Below, piece after piece: positions 55,205 to 64,000 of a stretch of 64,000 nt of DNA. Both the position numbers and the translations under genes were made by a program. The stretch is taken from contig JAJEKV010000107.1 in the NCBI GenBank assembly GCA_021234155.1, positions 1,345,108-1,409,107 on the forward strand, given 5' to 3'. Numbering within the stretch: position 1 is the first letter of the stretch; every line of letters starts with the position of its first letter. Under the pieces are notes generated by a model that did not search any database, had not been told where the DNA came from, and saw nothing but the letters and a program-made list of their open reading frames with translations. This DNA is from Isoetes taiwanensis (lineage: Eukaryota; Streptophyta; Lycopodiopsida; Isoetales; Isoetaceae).

Positions 55205-55302
55205 TCAAAATATTACAGAGCGCCGCGATAAAGCGTCACGCCGCATGCGACGTTATTTCAAATCTGCTGTCGCGACGCCCTTTAAGCGACGTATTTTGTT
55301 AT
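55205..55302. mobile_element. CACTA-like transposon end
   Basis: The sequence has GCGTCACGCCGCATGCGACG, TCGCGACGCCC and AAGCGACGTATTTTGTTATAG, dense in CGTC/GACG words, and ends in a degenerate form of the CACTA right end TTTTGTTGTAGTG. It resembles the end at 25,130-25,482. The left end was not found. Confidence 0.4.
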
Positions 55303-55369
55303 AGCGACGCATGTTTTTGCATCTTTTTGGGTTGCCCCTAGGGGCAAACCCTTGTTTATGTGGGCTTTT

Positions 55370-55411
55370 GGCATATCCTAGGTATATCCTAGAATATCTC
55401 TAGGATATGCC
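55370..55411. repeat. 12-bp perfect inverted repeat
   Basis: GGCATATCCTAG (55,370-55,381) and its complement CTAGGATATGCC (55,400-55,411) surround 18 bases that themselves contain TATCCTAG. It could form a cruciform or hairpin. No terminator function is implied. Confidence 0.85.
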
Positions 55412-55528
55412 GCGACCGCTAAAACCCGATGTTGAGGTAAATCGGCCGTCGCCAGCTGTTCTTGGGAGCGCCTTGTGGAGATCGGATAACTCGCACGCCA
55501 ATGGATTTGATGAATATGGCAAAGACAA

Positions 55529-57172
55529 ATTGCAAGAGCGGTATAGCTCATTCCCGATGGCCTCGGGTTTCGGATTTCACCAAAGATTTTGGTCCGTGGT
55601 GTAAATTTGCCGCCTTCTAGCTCTCGCTAAATAGGGATTCTTTCTCGGGCGTCATAGCTTTGTGGATCCGGGTATGGCTTCTCCCCAGAGCTTCCCGGGT
55701 TCCGTCGGCCCATTAATTGGTCCCGAGCTCGCTACGCCAAAATTTTCTCCCGCTTTGCTTCCGGCTAACAATTTGTGCGTGTTCTCAAAAGGGGATTAAC
55801 TATGTTTGGCTTGTGAATCTGGCTTGAAATTGTCGCTTGAGTCCTTGTTCCTTTGCCCGTTACAACGCCGGGATTGTGCTCAAAATTGTCCCGATTTAAT
55901 AATAGTCCGCACCTAAATTTCACAAAGATTCAAGGCGCAGATCATACCTTGGTCTATTGCACAAACAAAGAAGCTCATCGCAGACCTTTTCTTGCTTAAT
56001 CACGAATATTTTCTTTTCCCTTCTCGATCATAGAGTCTCTTAAGTACATTAGAAGCCGAGCTCCCTTCAAACAGAATAGGCGCTTTTATCATCGCTTGAC
56101 GGAACATGAAAGGAACTCGCTTTTGCGGCCCGGAATCCGGCATTCTTCTCAAATTGGGATTACAAGAAGTAAGGAAAGGCAAGAAAGAAAGGCTTACGAG
56201 GACGAAACCCGACGAAGAGTCGAGCTCATATGCCGGGGAGATGATCCATCACGGAATCGAAGCCGCTTTGCAGCCAGATAAAGATGGGTTTTTCTGCTTT
56301 TTCTTCGCCGCTTCAAGCTTCCTGACTAGGGTGAAAGGTCGTTCTTCAAGCTTATAAGAAAAACCCGCTCCTACGGTGTTGGGGCGCAAGTAGAATAAGG
56401 CCCGCCTTGTGTAAATTGAAAACCACCATAGCTTAGCTCGCCAGAGATCAAGAGCGATTATAGTGCTTTTGCGGTACATTCTTTTATAGTAGCTAAAGGC
56501 CAAAATTTCCTCGGTTTCACATGTAGGATCACCCTGTGGATGATTATATTCTTAGAAGCCCGTTGAATTATTCATATAATCGAATCGTGGGGGTGGTGCT
56601 TGTCCCGAGTATTTTCCCTGATGACTTTTATACAAGACCATTTGGCTAGAGGATTCACCTTCCAAGATGTCGCCTCTGTTCTTTTATGATGTTTTTGATT
56701 TCATAGAGGATGTCGTGGAGCAAGCAAAGTAAGAGTTTTCGGCCCATTTCCCTTAAGGGTTGTATCCGTGTCACCTACTTGTCATGGCTTATATAATGTG
56801 GAGAGAACATCATGGATAATAAGGATGTTAAGCCTTTGGGGAGTGTTAGTAGTCTTAATATTGATTTTCTTTTCGCTTGATGCTATGGTAGAATAGGGTT
56901 TCTTGGACAATCCGCGTCAGATGCCTTGTGGTCTATCCCCTAATTTGTTGCTCGAAGTTCCAAATTTCTTTCTCCACATAAGATGTTTCAACAATTTTGA
57001 GATCAGCTCATCTTGTAATTTATGAATCTTCTCATTAAGCATGGCATTGTGTTCTTCAACGCCTCAAGCACTCGCGCCTTGATTTCTGGAAATAAAAACA
57101 ACAAAATAAAACCAAGGCATACACACCCTCGTGCCACCGACGGCAACCCTCCGCGGCGCAAAGACCTTGTTT
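55529..57172 (+). repeat. 1.65-kb dispersed repeat, second copy
   Basis: It matches 19,853-21,502 from AAATTGCAAGAGCGGTATAG to CACCGACGGCAACCCTCCGC. Differences are frequent and often 1-3 base indels or changes at CTG/CAG/CCG words. It runs directly into the tandem array that starts at about 57,200. Confidence 0.85.
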
Positions 57173-57199
57173 TTAATGTGAAGCTCATTAAAGTTTGTC

Positions 57200-60100
57200 C
57201 CTAGGCTTATTTGAACAGTCCCCAGGCTGATCCTTGAACGGAGGATTCAACTCAATATATAGGGAACCGAGAGCCTGGAGGGTGTTCATTAGCATACGCC
57301 CCTGTGGGGCGGTGCGTGAAAGCCGCCTCGAGAACGCTTTTGGGGTCCGGCCTCCCCGACGGACTCTCCCCACCGAGGTGGCCATTCAAAGTCGCCTTTG
57401 TTTGACTTGGGAAGGGTGCTACCATGCTTGCCCAACAACGGCTGCCCCGGACTGCTTCTAACCCCAACGCTTGGGTCTGACCTTATCCAAAATTTTGAAA
57501 ATTTTCCCCGATGCTGGTGATGACCATAGAAGCCAGCTGACCAAAAACCATAATTTAATTCCATGCCATGCATTAACTACGAATTTATAAACCATAAATG
57601 CAATAAAATGCATAACTAAAAGAGTGTGCATCGAAAAAAGGAAAGTCTTTGACCAGGGGGCAAATAAGGCAAAAGGACACATTAAAAAAAAATTTTCACT
57701 TGGAAACTATGAAGCAATCTTTTCATCAAGGTACAATTGTTTCCGAAACAAAACCAGTTCATTACAAGTTAGTTATGCCATCCATGTCAAATAGCTTTAG
57801 GAGCAGAAAACCAAAACAAAAACCTTCTAGAATCTGCAAGTCACAACGCCCAATGCAATCTTAGACCAAGTATAACGGCCCAAATGAGCCAAGGTCAACC
57901 CTAAGTACAACGATCCCACAAACTCCATTCCTTTGACCTTAGCTAACCCTTTGACCTAGACCTTCTCCGCAAAATTTCAAAATTAATGGTGATGGAGATG
58001 GATTAGAATCCAGCTGGCAAAAATCAGAATTTATTTTCGTGACAATGCATTAATTGCGAATTTATGAATGTCTTGCCACCGCAAAAGCGCCCCACTTTCT
58101 ACTTCTGCTACATCGGGAGGGACAGCCCAAACTCCGCGCCCCGGCTCCTGCTCCCCTTGTCTGTGATTCGCTGTAGCTTTGGCCAGTCCTGCGTAACAGA
58201 CTGAAGTCTCGCCCCCAAAATGCAAACCCTTCTAGAACCCGCAAACCCATGTGGTTTACGCTTTGGAGGCCCTCCTGTCGATTAGGGCGGACCTTGGCGC
58301 TCGCGACTTGACGGGGAGTGGGGGTGTTGATGCTAGAGCACGGACCCTAAAATCCCCCGAAGCCGCTTTTCCCGACTTCTCCGCAAGGCCCCCGGGACGA
58401 CGGGGCTTACCTCCCCCTCCCGAACCGCGATTTGACTCTTAATGGACTAATCGCCGACGCTGTCTAGGGGACCAAGTTCTCGTGGGCGAAGACCAAAACT
58501 CGCCCCCAAAACAAAACCCTTCTAGAATCTGCAAGTCACTGTGGTTTACGCTGAGGCCCTCTCCTTGTCGATTTGGTCGGACCTTTGCAACCGTGATCTT
58601 GACATGGAGTGGGGTGTGACGCACAGTCGGGACCCCAAACTCCCCTAAGTTGCTTGCCCCGACCCGTTCATTACAAGTTAATTATGCCATCCATGTCAAA
58701 TAGCTTTAGGGAGCAAATTGAACAAGGGCATTCTCTCTATCCATATGCCTTGATATCAAACACAAACATCATCACAAGCAACCAAATCTAACCCCCAACC
58801 CGCACTAGTCTTTTGCTTTTCTCAGAATCATTTATCTTCATTCTAGTAGTTATGATGCTTTTCCAGAATCATTTATCTTCATTCTAATAGTTATGATGCT
58901 TATATTCTCAATGCAATCTTAGACCAAGTATAACGCCCAAATGTAGCCAAGGTCAACCCTGCTACAACGATCCCACAAACTCATTCCTTTGACCTTAGCT
59001 AACCCTTTTCACCTAGACCTTCTCCAAAATTTCTGAAATTGGTCGTGGTGGCCGAGATGGGTTAGGAATCCACCGGCAAAAATCAGAATTTATTTTCATA
59101 CAATGCATTAATTGGTGAATTTATGAATGTCTTTGCAATCGCAAAGCGCTCGACTTCTACTTGCCACATCGGGAGGAGGACAGCCCAAACTCAGCCCGCC
59201 GGGCTCCCTTGTTCCTCAGATTCTGGCCAGTACTTTTCTCGCCAGTCCTGCGTAATTGACCAAGTCTCGCCCCAAAACGCAAAACCCTTCTAGAACCTGC
59301 AAACCACTGTGGTTTACGCTTTGAGGCCCTCTCCTTGTCGATTCTAAGGACCTCCGCGCCGGGTGGATCTGACGGGAGGGGGTGTTGATGCCGCAGCACG
59401 GACCCTAAAATCCCCCTAAGTCGCTGTCTCCGAATTTCCTCTCCCTAAGGCCCTGGGACCTGACGGGCGACCTCCCCCTCCCGAATCGCATTTGACTCGC
59501 CAATGGACTCTAACGCCGACGCGTTCCCGGGACCAAGTTCCGCGGGCCGAAGATCAAAACTCGCCCCCCAAAACAAAACCTTCTAGAACCTCGCAAGTCA
59601 CGTGTTTACGCTTGGAGGCCCTCCTTGTCGACGGTCGGACCTTGCACCGTGATTTGACATGGAGTGGGGGTGTTGACGCTTGAGCCGGGACCCTAAACTC
59701 CCGGCTGCTTGCCCCAATCCGCCTCATTATGTTAATTATGCCATCCATGTCAAAATATCTTTAGGAGCAAATTTGAACAAGGGCATTCTTCTATCCATAT
59801 GCCTTTGACATAATCAAACACAACCATCATCACAAGCAACTAAATCTAACCTCCCCCAACCCGCACTAGTCTTTTTGCTTTTCAAATCATTTATCTTCAT
59901 TCTAGTAGTTATGATGCTTTTTCTCGTAATCATTTATCTTCATTCTAATAGTTATGATGCTTATATTCTCAATGCAATCTTAGACCAAGTATAACGCCCA
60001 AATGAGCCAAGGTCAACCCCAAGTACAACGATCCCACAAACTCCATTCCTTTGACCTTAGCTAACCCTTTGACCTAGACCTTCTCCAAAATTTCAAAATT

Positions 60101-63100
60101 GGGCCGTAGGCCGAGATGGGTTAGGAATCCAAATGGGTAAAAAATCAGAATTTATTTCGACAATGCATTAATTGCGAATTTATGAATGTCTCCCACATCA
60201 CAAAGCGCCCCGACTTCTACTTGCTACATCGAGGAGGAGGACAGGCCCAAACTCCGCCTCCGCCGGGCTTCCCTTGTTCAGATTCTCGGTCAGCAGCCTT
60301 TCTCACAACCAAGTGCAACAGACTGTTGGCCCCCAAAAACGCAAACCCTTCTAGAACCCTGCAACCCACCGGTTTTACGTTTTGGAGGCCCTCTCCTTGT
60401 CGATTCGCAAGGGACCTTTGCGCTCGTGACTTGACGTGGGAGGGGTGTTGACGCCGTGAGCACGGACCCAAAATCCCCAAGTCGCTTGCCCCCGACCTCC
60501 TCCCCAAGTCTGGGACCTGGCTGCACTTCCCCTCCCGAATCGTACCTGACTCCCCAATGGACCTTAACGCCGACGTTGCCCCTGGGACCAAGTTCCGTGG
60601 CTGTAAGACCACCCAATTCCAAGAAGCGCCTGGAAGTAGCTCACTCCATCACACCTCTGTAGTCAATTGGCTCAGGATGTGGATGCGATACCCGTCGCGG
60701 GAGGGCGTGAGTATGTGCTCTTTGCAAAATCGACCTGCAACTTGCTCCTAGGGTAATTTCGCCATTCCTATGACGGCAGTATTCCATTTGCCATTCCCGG
60801 ATTCTGCGTCTGAACGACAAGACACTCTGCCTACAAGGCCGACCTCAGACGCCCCGCGGGTTCGACAAGTTCCCTCCCGGACTCTATCCAAATCTTGGGC
60901 CTTCCCAAGAGGGGCCCCAACGGGAGGATCCAAATTGGGCTGGATAGGGGAACCGGGGTCTTGAGGGTGGTCATTAGCGCAAAGCCCCGGGAAGTGCGCC
61001 AGGCAAGCTGCCTTGGGAACTTTTGATCCTTACTGGGTCCTGACTTCCTCTGTGAGGGATCCCCGCAAGGTCCCGGCCTGCTGACTTGGGGAAGGGTGCT
61101 ATCTCGGTTGCCCTCGCAACGGCCGCCCCGACCGCTCTAATGCTAACCCTTTGACCTAGACCTTCCGCCGAAAATTTTCAAAATTCCATTGCAGGCCGAA
61201 ATGGATTAGATTCCAAACCAAAAAATCAGAATTTATTTTCGCATAATGCATTAATTGCTAATTTAAGGAATGTCTGTCATCGTTAGAAAAGCGCCCGACT
61301 TCACTTGCCACATCGAGGAGGACAAGCCCAACTCCGCCTCCGCCGGGCCCCTTGCTCCGTGATTCTCACCGCCGCCGTGTCCTAAGTGTGCAATGTACTG
61401 AGTCTCGCCCCAAAACGCAAACCTTCTAGAACTCGGCAAACCTGCTGTGGTTTATTGCTTTTGGAGGCCCTCTGTCGATTCAAGTGGACTCGCGCCCGTG
61501 ACTTGACGTGGGAGTGGGGGGGGGTGTTGACGCCAGAGCACCTGACCCCTGCAACCCCCTAAGCCGCTTGCCCCGACCCTCCTAAGGCCCGGGACGACGG
61601 CGACCTCCCTCTCCTAATCGCGATTTGACCGCCACCGGACTCAGAACGCCGACGTTGCCCCTCGGGACCAAGTTCCGCATGTAAGACCACCCGACCCAAG
61701 AAGCGCCAAAGTAGGCTCATACCCATCACACTGTGAATGGAATTGGCCCAGGATGATGCTGGATATCAGCCGTGGAGGCGGAGTGTTTCTTTCTTTGCAA
61801 ACCGACCTTGTAACTTGCTCCCCAGGGTAATTTCATTTATCCTTGAATGCATTTGGCAAATACGATTGCCATTCCGAGCCTCCCGGTGTCTGGAATCACA
61901 AGACACTCATGTTTCATAAGGCCGACCTCTCAGACGCCCGCGCTTGACAAGTTCTCCTGACCGATCCGAATCTTAGCCTTCCTAAGAGGCCTCAACGAGG
62001 ATCCAACTATCGGATAGGGAACCGGCCCGGAGGGTGGTCATTAGCGCAAATGAGCCGGCCGGCCAGAAGGCCGCCTTAGAACTTTTTGGATCCCGCCTTG
62101 GGGTCCTGACTCTCCCTCTTGTGAGGGATCCCAAGGTCCCCGGCCTCGCTTGACTTGGGAAGGGTGCGCCTTGTTGCCCCGCAATCCGGCTCTCGACCGC
62201 TCTAATGCTAACCCTTTGATCAGACCTTCCGTAAATTTTAAAATTGGGCCGTAGGCCGGAAATGGATTAGATTCACCGGCAAAAATCGAATTTTTTTCGT
62301 GACAATGCATTAATTGGGTAGAATTTATGAATGTCTTGCTACCGCAAAAGCGCCTCCTAATTCTACTTGCCACATCGAGGAGGACAGCCCAAACTCCGGG
62401 CTCCGCCGCCTCATTCAGATTCTACTGGCAGCTTTCATTGTGTCCTGCAACAGATTGAAAGTCTTCAGTTTCAAAACGCAAACCCTTCTAGAACCCTCAA
62501 ACCCGCCAAGGTTTGATGCTTTTGGAGGCCCTCTCCTTGAGTCGATTCGGGCGGGACCTTGCGCCTGTGACTTGACGGAGTGGGGGTGTTGACGCCACAG
62601 AGCAACGGACCCTAAAACTTTAAGCCGCTGGGTTCTCGAATTTCCTCCCCAAGGCCCTCGAGGACTGACGCAAGGATTCTCCTAATCGCGATTTGACTCT
62701 GCCACGGACCTTAACGCCGACGTTGCCCGGGACAAGTTCCGCGGTCAGAGACCACCCCACCTCCAAGAAGCGCCAAAGTAGCTCATACTTCCATCACACC
62801 GTAGTCAATTGGCCCAGATGGGATGCGGATAATCGGCCGTGAGGCGTGAGTGTTTTTCTTTGCAAACCGACCTTGTAATTTGCTCCCTAGGGTAATTTCC
62901 CGCCATTCCGGACGATTTGGCAGTGGTCGATTTGCCATTCCCGGAGCCTCCTATGTTCGAACGACAAGACATCGGCGGCTTACAAGGCCGACCTCGTGGA
63001 CGCCCATGGGTTTGACAAGTTCTCCTAATCGATCTCGAATCTTGGGCCTCTCAAGAGGGGCCCCTCAATCTGGAGATCAAATCTACCGGATAGGGGAACC

Positions 63101-64000
63101 GGCCCGGAGGGTGGTCATTAGCGGCAGGCTCTTGGGAGCCGCCAGAAGGGCCGCCTTGAACTTTGATCCTCACTGGGTCCTGACTTTGTGGAGGGATCCC
63201 CGTAAGGTCCCGGGCCTCGCTTGACTTGGGAAGGGTGCTACCGGTTGCCCCGCAACGGGCTGCCCCACCGCCTCTAATGCTAACCCTTTCACCCAGACCT
63301 TCTCCAAAATTTCGAAAATTCAATGTAGCCGGAAGTCGGATTAGATTCCAAATGGCAAAAATCGAACTTATTTCGCATAATGCATTAATTGCGAGACCTA
63401 TGAATGTCTTGCCACTGCAAAAAGCCTCCCCGACTCTACTGCCACATCGGGAGGAGGACAGGCCCAAACTCCCGCCCGCCGGGCCTCCTTGTCTGCATTC
63501 CCTACCGCAGCCTTTCTCGGCCAGTCCTAAGTGTAACACAGACCAGCCCCGGCCCCTGTGCAAACCCTTCAGGAACCTGGCAACCCACAGGGTTTATGCT
63601 TTGGAGGCCCCTCCTTGTCGTGACCAAGGGACTCTGGCGCTGACTTGACGTGGAGTGGGGGTGTTGACGCCAGAGCACGGACCCTAAACTCTTAAGTCGG
63701 CTTTGCCCCGAATTTCCTCTCCTCAAGGCTCCGGGACCTGACGGCGACCTCCCTCCTAATCGCGATTTGACTCTCGGCCAATGGACTCCTGCACCGCCGA
63801 CGTTGCCCCGGGACCAAGTTCGCGGCTTAAGACCACCACCTCCAAGAAGCGCCAAAAGAAGCTCACTTCATCACACCGCCAGAACAATTGGCCTAGGATG
63901 TGATGCGGATATCGTTGCGGAGGGCGGAGTGTTTCTTTCTTTTGCAAAACCGACTTTTGTAACTTGCTCCAGCAATATGCAACTGAACGAAGTACAACAA
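57200..64000 (+). repeat. Tandem array, unit 1.06-1.08 kb
   Basis: The anchor ATGCATTAA occurs at 57,568, 58,045, 59,103, 60,163, 61,246, 62,305 and 63,380, giving intervals of 477, 1,058, 1,060, 1,083, 1,059 and 1,075. Each full unit shares a common part (GCGCCCGACTTC, CTTCTAGAACC, GGAGGCCCTC, GACTTGACGTGG, GGGTGTTGACGCC, GGGACCAAGTTCCG). Units at 58,045 and 59,103 carry a type A second half. Those from 60,163 onward carry type B, which also occurs before 57,480. No reading frame is shared between units. The array continues past the window. Confidence 0.92.
58660..58995 (+). repeat. Type A half-unit of the array
   Basis: CATTACAAGTTAATTATGCC to CCATTCCTTTGACC. It occurs here, at about 59,724-60,055 and, shortened, at 57,757-57,940. 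It contains an internal 42-bp duplication (AATCATTTATCTTCATTCTA followed by GTTATGATGCTT). Type A units also hold a second partial copy of the common part (CTTCTAGAATCTGCAAGTCA onwards). Confidence 0.8.

Noticed and set aside
57234-63947. Dozens of 60-170 residue frames on both strands of the tandem array
   Set aside because: None is conserved between units; GC-rich sequence with few stops explains them.

Overview
The window looks like repeat-dominated nuclear DNA from a land plant with a large genome. The signs are several plant-type LINEs (an endonuclease/reverse-transcriptase ORF with a C-terminal zf-RVT zinc finger, and a DUF4283-like ORF1), a Ty1/copia remnant with an initiator tRNA-Met primer-binding site, a CACTA-like end, a Helitron-like terminus, and telo-box (AAACCCTA) motifs. 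The species cannot be fixed from the sequence. I see no rRNA or tRNA gene, no CRISPR array and no intact host gene. The only host-gene-like signal is a short HAD-phosphatase exon near 29.1 kb that resembles the N-terminus of the HAD part of plant TH2 (thiamin monophosphate phosphatase), with a TATA box upstream.

Layout. 1-4.34 kb: LINE A on the minus strand, 5'-truncated within ORF1, with a nearly intact ORF2. 4.34-19.74 kb: LINE D on the plus strand, an old element in several pieces. It is probably split in its endonuclease by LINE A, then by a 2.5-kb unknown insertion (6.52-9.02 kb), then in its zinc finger by a 9.45-kb composite LINE B insertion (9,539-18,986). That insertion has a perfect 12-bp target-site duplication and a terminal poly(A). 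19.75-21.5 kb: a 15-bp repeat and a 1.65-kb segment that recurs at 55.5-57.2 kb. 21.5-25.5 kb: decayed transposon-like DNA with possible spliced exons and a CGTC-rich end. 25.5-27.26 kb: 5' part of a Ty1/copia element on the minus strand. 27.3-30.9 kb: mostly non-coding, with the TH2-like exon. 30.96-35.28 kb: a non-autonomous LTR element whose 3' LTR is cut by a CACTA-like element (35.28 to about 39.72 kb) that holds repeated hairpins. 39.7-46.6 kb: non-coding DNA, a stray satellite unit and a 19-bp minisatellite. 46.6-55.3 kb: a Helitron-like terminus, a telo-box hairpin, unrecognised broken minus-strand reading frames, about 100-bp repeats and an 850-bp polypurine tract. 57.2-64 kb: a tandem array with a unit of about 1.06-1.08 kb.

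The genes do not form a pathway; the history is nested insertion and decay. The most interesting items are the composite LINE B insertion, whose tandem 3' ends suggest template jumping during target-primed reverse transcription; the 1.06-kb array with two unit types; and the telo-box hairpin. I found no convincing new biochemical system. Many reading frames, above all after 55 kb, are broken by small indels, and consensus error cannot be separated from real decay here.
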